Positions 1 to 7,328 of a stretch of 64,000 bases of DNA are shown in pieces. A program made the translations under genes and the position numbers. This DNA comes from Streptomyces inhibens (GTDB taxonomy: Bacteria > Actinomycetota > Actinomycetes > Streptomycetales > Streptomycetaceae). The notes below the pieces were generated by a model, which saw only the letters and a program-made list of their open reading frames with translations, did not search any database and was not told where the DNA came from. Positions within the stretch are counted from its first letter, which is position 1. Every line of letters starts with the position of its first letter. Location: contig NZ_QUAC01000219.1 of NCBI RefSeq assembly GCF_003389455.1, positions 1 through 64,000 on the forward strand. The letters run 5' to 3'.

Positions 1-223
1 TGGGGGCGCCGGAGGGAGCCGGCGGGAGGGGGGTCGGTGGGAGGCCGAGGCGGGCGAGGGCGCGGTGGGCGCAGTGGCGGGTGGTGGTGAATTCGTGGCG
101 GCGTTTGGCTCCGGCGTGGGCGATGACCTGTTGCTCGGTCGGGAAGAGGGCGGGTGTGGGGGTGGGGTCGCCGAAGGTGTCTTCGCCCAGCGCGCCGGGG
201 GGCAGGACGGCCTCGATCAGCAT
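1..223 (-). CDS. 4'-phosphopantetheinyl transferase, N-terminal part (runs off left edge)
   Basis: Reading leftwards from the ATG at 223 gives MLIEAVLPPGALGEDTFGDP, followed by ALFPTEQQVIAHAGAKRRHE, FTTTRHCAHRALARLGLPP and a Pro/Gly-rich stretch. This is the N-terminal pattern of Sfp/EntD-type phosphopantetheinyl transferases of actinomycetes (start at MIEAVLP, then FPxE, KRRxEFxxxRxCAxxAL). About 74 residues are present; the Mg-binding and catalytic part lies outside the window. Such enzymes put the 4'-phosphopantetheine arm on carrier proteins, so it may activate the ACP encoded at 5387. It is divergent from the reductase/TetR operon. The partial length is the main uncertainty. Confidence 0.8.
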   Translation of the reverse strand, partial: MLIEAVLPPGALGEDTFGDPTPTPALFPTEQQVIAHAGAKRRHEFTTTRHCAHRALARLGLPPTPLPPAPSGAP

Positions 224-303
224 CTGGCAATTCCTTGTTGTCGCAGGTGAGTTGGTGGTGGGTGGGGACTGGTGACGTGGTGGGGAGGGTTGGCGTTGTG
301 TTT

Positions 304-321
304 CTAGGTCGCGTGACCTAG
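304..321. promoter_or_regulatory. Palindromic operator candidate, copy 1
   Basis: CTAGGTC and GACCTAG are perfect 7-bp inverted arms separated by GCGT, ending 10 bases before the GTG start at 332. The same core (GGTC-RC-GTGACC) recurs at 4856-4867. The likely binder is the TetR protein encoded at 1390-2037, whose operon this site precedes; that assignment is inference. Confidence 0.65.
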
Positions 322-331
322 TCTGCCTCGT

Positions 332-1393
332 GTGGACGATGACATCCAGCTTGATCTGACAGGCCCGGTGCTCGTGGTGGGCGGTTATGGCACCGTCGGC
401 GGAGATCTGACCCGGCTCGCGGCGCCCTCGTGGCCCTTGCTGCTCACCGGGCGTACCCCGGAGCGCGGACGTGCGCTCGCCGATGAGGTGGGTGCGTCGC
501 TCCAGCGCTGGGATCTGAGTGATCCGGAGCCCTTCACGGCGAAGGTCCGTGCCGTGATCAGCACGGTGAACGACCCTGATGACCGGGTGCTGTTGGCCGC
601 GATCCGTGGCGGTGTCCCGTACGTGGACATCACGCGATGGACGGCGCGGCTGCAGCGGGCCACCGCGGTGGCGGCCGTGACGCCGCCCACGGCTCCGGTG
701 CTGCTGTCGTCGAGCTGGATGGGTGGGGTGACCGGGCTGGTCGCCGCGGCGCTGGCGCGTGAGCTCGGTGGGGCGGCCGCGGTGGAGATCGCCATTCGGT
801 ATGACCTCAAGGACCGGGCGGGCACGGACTCGGTGGAGTTCATGGACCGGCTCGGGCTCGATTACGAGGTGACCGAGGGCGGGCAGCGGCGGATGATCAC
901 GCCGCTGAGCGGGGCCGGGACGGTCAGCATCGGCGGGCATCGGACCAAGGTGGCGCGGATCGATACGCCGGAGCAGTTCACCCTGCCGTTGGTGCTCGGG
1001 GTGGATACGGCCATCACGCGGATCGGCTTCAGCGCCAATTCGTCGACGTCCACCCTGCTGGCGCTCAAGCGGACCGGGTTCTTCCGGTGGGGGCGTGGGG
1101 ATCGGTTCGAGTCCACGCGGCGGTCGATGCTGTACTCGCCGGGTGAGGGTGGCAGCGCCCTGTTGCGGATCGATGTGCGCGGGCGCGGTGGCGAGCGGCG
1201 TACGGCGACGGTCACCGATCCGGCCGGGCAGGCCCATCTCACGGCGCTGGGCGGGCTGTTGGGGCTGCGCCGGGTGCTGGGTGAGGACGGTGCAAAGGCG
1301 CCTCGTGGGGTGGTTTTCCCCGAGATGACGCCGGTGCCGCAGGATGTCGTTCCCGCTTTGGAGAAGGCGGGCGTCAAGGTCGAGGTGGCATGA
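332..1393 (+). CDS. Saccharopine-dehydrogenase-like NAD(P)-dependent oxidoreductase
   Basis: 353 residues. The N-terminus has a Rossmann signature, VLVVGGYGTVGGDLTRL (residues about 11-27), followed by TGRTPERGRALADEVG and the sequence AVISTVNDPDD, as in the saccharopine dehydrogenase NADP-binding family, which includes the trans-acting enoyl reductases of mycobacterial lipid synthesis. The rest of the protein is unlike true saccharopine dehydrogenase, so lysine metabolism is unlikely. The GTG start lies 10 bases after a palindromic operator, leaving almost no leader. The stop overlaps the TetR start by 4 bases, so the two are translationally coupled. A role as enoyl or imine reductase in the adjacent cluster is possible but inferred only from position. 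Confidence 0.7.
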   Translation: MDDDIQLDLTGPVLVVGGYGTVGGDLTRLAAPSWPLLLTGRTPERGRALADEVGASLQRWDLSDPEPFTAKVRAVISTVNDPDDRVLLAAIRGGVPYVDITRWTARLQRATAVAAVTPPTAPVLLSSSWMGGVTGLVAAALARELGGAAAVEIAIRYDLKDRAGTDSVEFMDRLGLDYEVTEGGQRRMITPLSGAGTVSIGGHRTKVARIDTPEQFTLPLVLGVDTAITRIGFSANSSTSTLLALKRTGFFRWGRGDRFESTRRSMLYSPGEGGSALLRIDVRGRGGERRTATVTDPAGQAHLTALGGLLGLRRVLGEDGAKAPRGVVFPEMTPVPQDVVPALEKAGVKVEVA

Positions 1394-2037
1394 GCGAGGA
1401 GAAGGAGTCGGGCGCCGGGAAGGGCTCGACGCTGACGCGGCAGGGCAGCATTCGGCGGACGAGTCTGCTGGATGCGGCCGAGACCGTGCTGGTGGCCAAG
1501 GGGGCGGATGCCTCGCTGCGGGCCATCGCCGGTGAGGCCGGGGTGCGGGTCGGGCATCTGCAGCACTACTTCCCGACCCGGGCCGATTTGATCAAGGCGG
1601 TGCTGGAGCGGGCGCTGGACCGTTCGCTGGAGCGGCTGGCCGAGACGACGGGGCTGCGGATGGTGCGCGACGATCCGTCGGCCATCGGCACTCCGGAGGG
1701 GCCGGCGAACCCTGACGAGGTGGTGGCGGTGGTCCTCGCCGAGCAGGAGGATCCGCAGCTGGTGCGGCTCTATGTCGAGGTGTGGGCGCTGGCCGCGCGG
1801 GATGACGAGATCGCCACGGTGGTCCGGGAGTTCTACCGGAAGTACGTCGCGCATGTGGAGGCGTTCGTTCAGCAGGGGCGGCCGGACTGGTCGGGTGAGT
1901 TCTGCCGGGCCAGGGCCGAGACCTTTGTCGCGCTGGTCGAAGGGGCGGCCTTGATGCGGTCGGGTATCGCCGGCAGCCGGTCGGCCGCGATGGATGCACA
2001 ACTCGCGCTGTTTGCCGTGCGGTTGCTCCGGGACTGA
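1390..2037 (+). CDS. TetR family transcriptional regulator
   Basis: 215 residues. The N-terminal helix-turn-helix is evident: RRTSLLDAAETVLVAKGADA, then LRAIAGEAGVRVGHLQHYFP, then TRADLIKAVLERAL (residues about 18-75). Recognition helix VRVGHLQHYF is typical of the family. The C-terminal ligand/dimer domain is variable. It forms an ATGA-overlap operon with the upstream reductase. The palindromes at 304-321 and 4856-4867 are of the type bound by TetR dimers, so the protein probably represses its own operon and the biosynthetic operon starting near 5387, released by a pathway intermediate. That regulatory reading is inference. Confidence 0.88.
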   Translation: MSEEKESGAGKGSTLTRQGSIRRTSLLDAAETVLVAKGADASLRAIAGEAGVRVGHLQHYFPTRADLIKAVLERALDRSLERLAETTGLRMVRDDPSAIGTPEGPANPDEVVAVVLAEQEDPQLVRLYVEVWALAARDDEIATVVREFYRKYVAHVEAFVQQGRPDWSGEFCRARAETFVALVEGAALMRSGIAGSRSAAMDAQLALFAVRLLRD

Positions 2038-2158
2038 GCGCCGGGGCGGGCGGGGGCGCGGGCCGGTCGGTGCCGTACGGCGGTCCGGTCCGGTCCGTGC
2101 CGTACGGCGGGCCGGCCGGTGCGCCGTCAGAGGTGAATTCACTTAGGGGGGATCTCGT

Positions 2159-3337
2159 ATGACCGAGGTAGTGGACCTGGCCGAGCTCGCCGCGACGGCC
2201 GGGCTGGAGCAGGAGCTCGACCGGCTCGCCAAGAGCCAGGGCATCATCCGTACCCGTCAGCTGAATCAGCAGGAGACCTGGACGGTGCTCGGTGCGGCGC
2301 TGACGCGTGAGCTGCTGAGTGATCCGCGGCTGTCCAACGATGTGCACACCCATGCGCCGCACGGGGCGCTGGTCCCGGGGATGGCCGTGATGCTCCTGGA
2401 GCAGGACGACCCCGGGCATGCCCGAAACCGCCGGCTGGTGAGCGCGGCGTTCGCCTCGCGGGCGGTACGGCAGCTGGAGCCGCGGATCGTGGAGATCACC
2501 CGGCAGCTGCTGGACGGGCTGGGGGAACGCGGTACGGCGGACTTCATCGAGGAGTTCACCTATCCGATGCCGCTGGAGGTGATCTGTGAGCTGCTGGGGG
2601 TGCCGGCGGAGGACCGGGATCCGTTCCGTAAGTGGGCGATGGACATCTCTGCCGCGCCGTCGGTGGAGGCGATGCAGGCGGCGGCCGTGGAGCTGTTCAG
2701 TTACTGCATCGGGCTGATCGGTGCCAAGCGGGAGCGGCCCACCGAGGATCTGCTCAGTGAGCTGATCGTCGCCCGGTTCGACGACGGGAGTGCGCTGAGC
2801 GATGCGGAACTGTCGTCGTTCGCCGCGGTGTTGCTGATCGCCGGCCATGACACGGTCACCAATCTGCTGGCCAATGCGCTGCACGATCTGCTGGCCCACC
2901 CCGAGCAGCTGGCCGCGCTGCGCCGCGATCCGGCGCTGGTCGGCGCGGCGGTGGAGGAGGCGCTGCGGTTCCGGGGCTCGGCCATGACCACGGTCAACCG
3001 GGTCGCGAGGGAGGACATCGAGGCCGGTGGCGTCACGATCCGCAAGGGGGAGCTGGTCCGCTTCCTGCTGAACGCGGCCAATCGCGATACCGAGGTACGG
3101 GCCGATCCGCACTCCTTCGACATCGGCCGGGCGACCGCGCAGCATGTCGCGTTCGGGATGGGGCCGCACTTCTGCCTGGGACAGCGGCTGGCCCGCCAGG
3201 AGGCGACGATCGCGCTGACGGAGATTCTGCAGCGCTTCAGCACGCTTGAACTCGCGGTACCGGCCGATGAGGTGCGCTGGCTGCCGTCGGACGCGATCCG
3301 CGGTCTGGTCGAGCTGCCGCTGCGGTATGCGCGCTGA
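2159..3337 (+). CDS. Cytochrome P450
   Basis: 392 residues, the usual bacterial P450 length. The I-helix shows AGHDTVTNLL (acid-alcohol pair for oxygen activation), the K-helix EEALRF (ExxR), and the heme loop FGMGPHFCLGQRLARQE with Cys339 as thiolate ligand. The start is the ATG after a strong GGGGGGA ribosome site. The ferredoxin and ferredoxin reductase genes follow within 36 and 3 bases, so this operon supplies a complete class I electron chain. The substrate is unknown; position suggests an oxidation (hydroxylation, epoxidation or desaturation) of the polyketide made by the downstream genes. Confidence 0.95.
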   Translation: MTEVVDLAELAATAGLEQELDRLAKSQGIIRTRQLNQQETWTVLGAALTRELLSDPRLSNDVHTHAPHGALVPGMAVMLLEQDDPGHARNRRLVSAAFASRAVRQLEPRIVEITRQLLDGLGERGTADFIEEFTYPMPLEVICELLGVPAEDRDPFRKWAMDISAAPSVEAMQAAAVELFSYCIGLIGAKRERPTEDLLSELIVARFDDGSALSDAELSSFAAVLLIAGHDTVTNLLANALHDLLAHPEQLAALRRDPALVGAAVEEALRFRGSAMTTVNRVAREDIEAGGVTIRKGELVRFLLNAANRDTEVRADPHSFDIGRATAQHVAFGMGPHFCLGQRLARQEATIALTEILQRFSTLELAVPADEVRWLPSDAIRGLVELPLRYAR

Positions 3338-3373
3338 GCATCGGGGCTGTGCCGTAAGGGAGTTGGGGGACAG

Positions 3374-3565
3374 ATGAAGATCACGGTGGATGACGGGCTG
3401 TGCGACGGGCTGGGGCAGTGTGCCCTGGTGGCGCCCGAGGTGTTCGCGCTCGATGACGACGAGCGGCTGGTGGTGGCGCCGGAGCCGGCGCGGGAGCTGG
3501 CGGGCAAGGTGGCGGCCGCGGCGCGGGCGTGTCCGGTGCGGGCCATCTCGGTCGAGGAGTCCTGA
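3374..3565 (+). CDS. 3Fe-4S type ferredoxin
   Basis: 63 residues, with the Streptomyces P450-ferredoxin pattern: Cys10 and Cys16 in CDGLGQC and Cys53 in ACPVRAISV. The position between Cys10 and Cys16 where a 4Fe-4S ferredoxin would carry a fourth cysteine is occupied by other residues, indicating a 3Fe-4S cluster. GGGGGA stands before the ATG. It sits between the P450 and its reductase and almost certainly passes electrons from the latter to the former. Confidence 0.95.
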   Translation: MKITVDDGLCDGLGQCALVAPEVFALDDDERLVVAPEPARELAGKVAAAARACPVRAISVEES

Positions 3566-3568
3566 GCC

Positions 3569-4792
3569 GTGCGCGAGGTCGTCGTGGTGGGGGCGGGCCT
3601 GGCGGGTGTGCGGGCCGGTGAGTCGCTGCGGGCGCAGGGGTTCTCCGGCCGGCTGACGGTGGTGTCGGACGAGCGTGAACTGCCCTACGACCGGCCGCCG
3701 CTGACCAAACAGGTGGTCTCCGGGACGATGACGGAGTCCGATATCCGGCTGGCGGGCGCCGAGGACTTCGGCGCCCGCTGGATCCGGGGGACCGCGGCCG
3801 TCGGTCTGGACCGGGAGCGGCGCCGGGTGCGGCTGGCCGACGGTGCGGAGCTGCCGTACGACGGGGTGGTGCTGGCGCCCGGGGCCAAGGCCAGGGCCTG
3901 GTCAGGGGCGGTGCCGCCGGCCGGGGTGCTGACGGTGCGGGGGCTCGATGATGTCCGGAGGCTGCGTGTCGCAGTGGACGGTGGGGCTCGTGAGGTGGTC
4001 ATTGTCGGGGCGGGGTTCGTCGGGGTGGAGCTGGCGTCGTCGCTGAGCGGGCTCGGGGTGCGGGTCACGCTGGTGGAGCCCTTCGGCCGGCCGTTGCGGG
4101 CGCTGGGCGCGGCGGTTTCCGGGGTGGTGGCAAAGGCCGCGGGCCGGGCGGGGGTCGTGGTGCGGCTGGGGACCGGGGTGCGGGGGTTTCGCGACAGCGG
4201 CGGCCGGGTCGCGGCTGTGGAGCTCGTCGACGGGAGTGTGCTGCCGGCGGCGCTGGTGGTGGTGGCGATCGGGATGGTGCCGGCGACCGGCTGGCTGGCG
4301 GGGTCGGGGCTGGCGTTGCCGGCCGGCCGGATCCACTGTGATGAGCGGCTGTTCGCCCGGACCGCGGGCGGGGCGGGTGCGCCGGATCCGGGTGTGGTGG
4401 TGGCCGGGGACGCCGCGTGGTGCGATGCGGTGCGGGCGGCGGACGGGCCGGTTGCGCTGGAGCACTGGAGCAATGCGGCCGCGCAGGGTGAGCTGGCCGC
4501 GCGCAATCTGCTGGCCGGGCCGGCGGCGGCCGAACCGTACGACCATGTCCCCTCGTTCTGGACGGCGGCGTTCGGGCTGCGGATCAAGTCGGTCGGTCTG
4601 CCGGGTACCGGTGACCGGACGGTGGTCGAGGCGGGGGATCCGGCCGTCGGCGCGGTGCTGGTGGCGCACTACCGCGAGGGGCGGCTGGTCGGTGCGGTGA
4701 GTGTGAATCAGGGGCGGTTGCTGTCGGCGTATGCGCGGCGGTTGCAAGAGGAACGGATGGTCGGCCGGGGAAACAAAACCGTCGGAACGTGA
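3569..4792 (+). CDS. FAD-dependent ferredoxin reductase
   Basis: 407 residues. Two dinucleotide folds are visible: VVVGAGLAGVRAGESL at the N-terminus for FAD and VVIVGAGFVGVELASSL (around residue 140) for NAD(P)H. Further family markers are YDRPPLTKQ, the ATG-like motif VVAIGMVPATGWL, and VVAGDAAW with EHWSNAAAQG near the C-terminus. This is the rubredoxin/ferredoxin-reductase type that serves bacterial P450s. The GTG start lies 3 bases after the ferredoxin stop, so the P450, ferredoxin and reductase genes form one operon. Confidence 0.93.
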   Translation: MREVVVVGAGLAGVRAGESLRAQGFSGRLTVVSDERELPYDRPPLTKQVVSGTMTESDIRLAGAEDFGARWIRGTAAVGLDRERRRVRLADGAELPYDGVVLAPGAKARAWSGAVPPAGVLTVRGLDDVRRLRVAVDGGAREVVIVGAGFVGVELASSLSGLGVRVTLVEPFGRPLRALGAAVSGVVAKAAGRAGVVVRLGTGVRGFRDSGGRVAAVELVDGSVLPAALVVVAIGMVPATGWLAGSGLALPAGRIHCDERLFARTAGGAGAPDPGVVVAGDAAWCDAVRAADGPVALEHWSNAAAQGELAARNLLAGPAAAEPYDHVPSFWTAAFGLRIKSVGLPGTGDRTVVEAGDPAVGAVLVAHYREGRLVGAVSVNQGRLLSAYARRLQEERMVGRGNKTVGT

Positions 4793-5386
4793 ATCCCCCG
4801 TTAAGTTTTCCAATACCACGGAACTTTTGTTGTTGACCCCTTCGGGAAGCGACTTGGTCACGTGACCTATCGCACATTCCCGTGACGCCCCTATGTGGCT
4901 CTGGTAACGTTTTTATCGCGCCTCCCGAGGGGGCGGTGCAGGCCTTGTGGGGGAGTACGACGAGGTGCTCGCCGAATGAATGTGGCCTGTTCCTGTGAAT
5001 GCAGGTATCGGGGGATCATTTGCTACGGGGGACGGCATGTGTAGCGGCTTCATCGGTGTCTGAAAACGGGACCTCCCGCTGTGTGGAAGTGTGTCCCGGT
5101 CTTCTGTGTCCGTAGGTCGAGTGCGCCGGTGCGACGGCGACTTGTGACCTTTTGGCGGACGTTCGTCAACTCATTCAACTCATGCGTCGGGAACCGGCAG
5201 ATGGTCGGTTCCGGCGTCCCTGAAGTGAATTCCTGAACGGCATGCGGGGACGGGCTTCACCATGTCCGTTTTCCTTTGCCGTGGGTTTTCCAGCCTTCCG
5301 TGATGCCATTTTCTGCTGCCATTTTCCAGTATTTTCCATGGCCGGTAAAAGGTGGCTTCCGAGTGCTCAGAAACGAGGAGAGAACC
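4793..5386 (+). promoter_or_regulatory. 594-base control region before the polyketide operon
   Basis: No convincing ordinary gene. It holds the second copy of the TetR-type palindrome (4856-4867), a tandem 9-base repeat TCAACTCAT (5166-5174, 5175-5183), a small inverted repeat GGAACCG/CGGTTCC (5190-5212), and five TTTTCC motifs beginning at 5269, 5286, 5308/5309, 5322 and 5332 in an unusually AT-rich stretch just upstream of the ACP gene. A 22-codon Cys-rich reading frame (4976-5044) is noted among the findings. The long leader suggests layered transcriptional control. Confidence 0.6.
4856..4867. promoter_or_regulatory. Palindromic operator candidate, copy 2
   Basis: GGTCACGTGACC is a perfect 12-base palindrome, flanked as CTT...TAT. 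It matches copy 1 at 304-321 (core GGTCGCGTGACC) at all but one position of the core. It lies 64 bases after the reductase gene and about 520 bases before the ACP gene. Confidence 0.6.
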
Positions 5387-5965
5387 ATGCAGAACCCCTT
5401 CGAGACAGAGCAGATCCACGAGATCGTGCGAGAGGGCCTGGCCCAGGTGCTGGGCAGCAGCACCGACGAGATCACCCCGGACGCCACCCTTGTCGCCGAC
5501 CTCGGCGCCGAATCGCTCGACCTGGTCGAATTCCGCTTCGAGATGGAGACCAAGCTCGGCGTGGCGCTGCCCAAGTCGAATGTGCTCGACCTGCTGGCGA
5601 CGGCGCTCGGCGGTTCGGAGCAGCTCTACGACGACCGGGGCGGGATCTCCGAACTGGCCGCGGAGGTGCTGCGGCGCAGCGCGTTCGGCTACTCCGTGGA
5701 GCAGGTGCACGCCGGTATGCGCCCGTACGAGGTCGCCGCGGCGGCCACCAGCGCGCACTGGGCCGCCTTCACCCACACGATCTTCGACCACCTCCCCGAG
5801 GTCTGCACCGAGTGCGCCGCCGACAAGGCGCAGATCGCCGTCTCCGGCAAGGCCCGGTGCGCCGGTTGCGGTGCCGCGCTGGAGCCGGCCACCGGCGACG
5901 AGGTGATGGCCGACGGCGTCCGTACGGTGCTGGAGGCGCTGGGGCACGCCCAGCCCGTGGGCTGA
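5387..5965 (+). CDS. Acyl carrier protein with C-terminal zinc ribbon
   Basis: 192 residues, far longer than a stand-alone ACP (about 80). Residues 8-80 form the carrier domain, with the phosphopantetheine site GAESLDLVEF (Ser43). A linker and helical region follow, then a four-cysteine pair of knuckles: CTEC (Cys140, Cys143) and CAGC (Cys158, Cys161), characteristic of a zinc ribbon. The ATG at 5387 follows GAGGAGAG; an upstream in-frame ATG at 5276 would add a Phe/Pro-rich stretch with no counterpart in ACPs. It carries the growing chain for the downstream ketosynthases. The ribbon may be a docking module; its function is unknown to me. Confidence 0.9.
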   Translation: MQNPFETEQIHEIVREGLAQVLGSSTDEITPDATLVADLGAESLDLVEFRFEMETKLGVALPKSNVLDLLATALGGSEQLYDDRGGISELAAEVLRRSAFGYSVEQVHAGMRPYEVAAAATSAHWAAFTHTIFDHLPEVCTECAADKAQIAVSGKARCAGCGAALEPATGDEVMADGVRTVLEALGHAQPVG

Positions 5966-6023
5966 CGCGGATGCCTGTGCGGAAGGCGTCGCTTGTCGTG
6001 CGAGTCGTGCGAAAGGAAAGCAA

Positions 6024-7328
6024 GTGAACCCCCACATACCCACCGGGGACGGCCAGGAGGTCGTGGTGACCGGCATCGGCCTGGTCGCCGGCCGGCTGAC
6101 CGACCCCGAGTCGTTGTTCGACCATCTCGCGCAGGGGCACACGCTCATCACCGAGCACCCGCTCCACCAGGAGTGGGGCGTGCCCTGCGCCGTCTCGGCG
6201 CATATCGACCCCGGGGTCCGGGCGGCCCTGGAGGACGCGGTGCCCGAGGAGGCCGGATCCCTGGGGCCGGCCGGCACCCTCGCCTGGCACGCCGCCGCCC
6301 AGGCCTGGGAGCGCAGCGGGCTGCCGCGGCGGCTCGACACCGAGCGCGGCGGCGTCTTCCTCGCGTGCAACCGGATGGTCATGGAGCCGGCCGAACTCGC
6401 CGGCCTGGCCGGCCATGTGGACTTCGCGGCCGGCGCACTGGACCTGGACAGCTATCTGGACGCGGGCGGGCCCGACGCCGAGCGCTACGAGCGGATCCAG
6501 CCGGACACCGCCACCGTGCGGCTGGCCGACTACTTCGGCGCGGCCGGTGTCCTGGAGACGCATGCGGACGCCTGTGCCGCGGGCGGGATGGCGATCGGCA
6601 GCGCCTACCGCTACATCCGCAGCGGCGTGCTCGACGTGGCGCTGGCCGGCGGCGCGGAGAGCCTGACGACGCTCACCTCCGTCACCGCCTTCTACGGGGT
6701 GGGCGCGCTCGCGCCCGCCGACGGGCAGGACGCCGGGCGGATCAGCCGCCCCTTCGACAAGGACCGCTCGGGGTTCGTCATCGGCGACGGCGCCGCGTTC
6801 CTGGTGCTGGAGTCGCGGGCGCACGCCGAGGCCCGCGGCGCCCGCATCCTGGCCCGGGTCGCCGGCTACGCGGGGGTGACCGAGGCGGTGAAGATGACGT
6901 CCAGTTCGCGGGACGGCTCGGACTACGCGGAGTGCATGCGGGCCGCCCTCACGGACGCCGGGCTCACCCCGGGCGACATCGACCATGTCAATGCGCACGG
7001 CACCTCGACCGAGGCCAACGACACCTGCGAGGCCGCGGCCCTGCACCTCGTGTTCGGGGAGCGGACCGCCGGTATCCCGGTCACCGGCAACAAGTCGGCC
7101 ATGGGGCACTCCCTGGCCAACAGCGGTGCGGCAGAAGCGGTGCTCTCGGTGCTCAGCCTGCAGCGGCAGTCCGTACTGCCGACCCTCAACTTCGCCGAAC
7201 CCGACGAGGTGACGCGCGGGCTGGACATCGTCACCGAGCAGCGCAGTACGCCGGTGACCGCCGTACTGTCGAACTCCTTCGGCTTCGGCGGCCAGAACTG
7301 TTCCCTGATCCTGGCCCAGGCGGGGTGA
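6024..7328 (+). CDS. Beta-ketoacyl-ACP synthase (KS-alpha of pair 1)
   Basis: 434 residues, a full-length KASII-type condensing enzyme. The active-site triad is intact: Cys184 in ADACAAGGMAIGSA, His in NAHGTSTEAND, and His in NKSAMGHSLANSG. The C-terminal SNSFGFGGQNCSLIL glycine-rich strand is present. The GTG start follows GGAAAG. It decarboxylatively condenses malonyl-ACP with the growing acyl chain. The next gene, overlapping by 4 bases, encodes a ketosynthase-like protein without catalytic residues, so the two look like a KS/chain-length-factor heterodimer. Confidence 0.93.
   Translation: MNPHIPTGDGQEVVVTGIGLVAGRLTDPESLFDHLAQGHTLITEHPLHQEWGVPCAVSAHIDPGVRAALEDAVPEEAGSLGPAGTLAWHAAAQAWERSGLPRRLDTERGGVFLACNRMVMEPAELAGLAGHVDFAAGALDLDSYLDAGGPDAERYERIQPDTATVRLADYFGAAGVLETHADACAAGGMAIGSAYRYIRSGVLDVALAGGAESLTTLTSVTAFYGVGALAPADGQDAGRISRPFDKDRSGFVIGDGAAFLVLESRAHAEARGARILARVAGYAGVTEAVKMTSSSRDGSDYAECMRAALTDAGLTPGDIDHVNAHGTSTEANDTCEAAALHLVFGERTAGIPVTGNKSAMGHSLANSGAAEAVLSVLSLQRQSVLPTLNFAEPDEVTRGLDIVTEQRSTPVTAVLSNSFGFGGQNCSLILAQAG

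Noticed and set aside
2038-2158. GTGCCGTACGGCGG repeated at 2070 and 2097
   Set aside because: CCGTACGG is a very common Streptomyces octamer; two copies in a GC-rich gap are not enough to claim a site.
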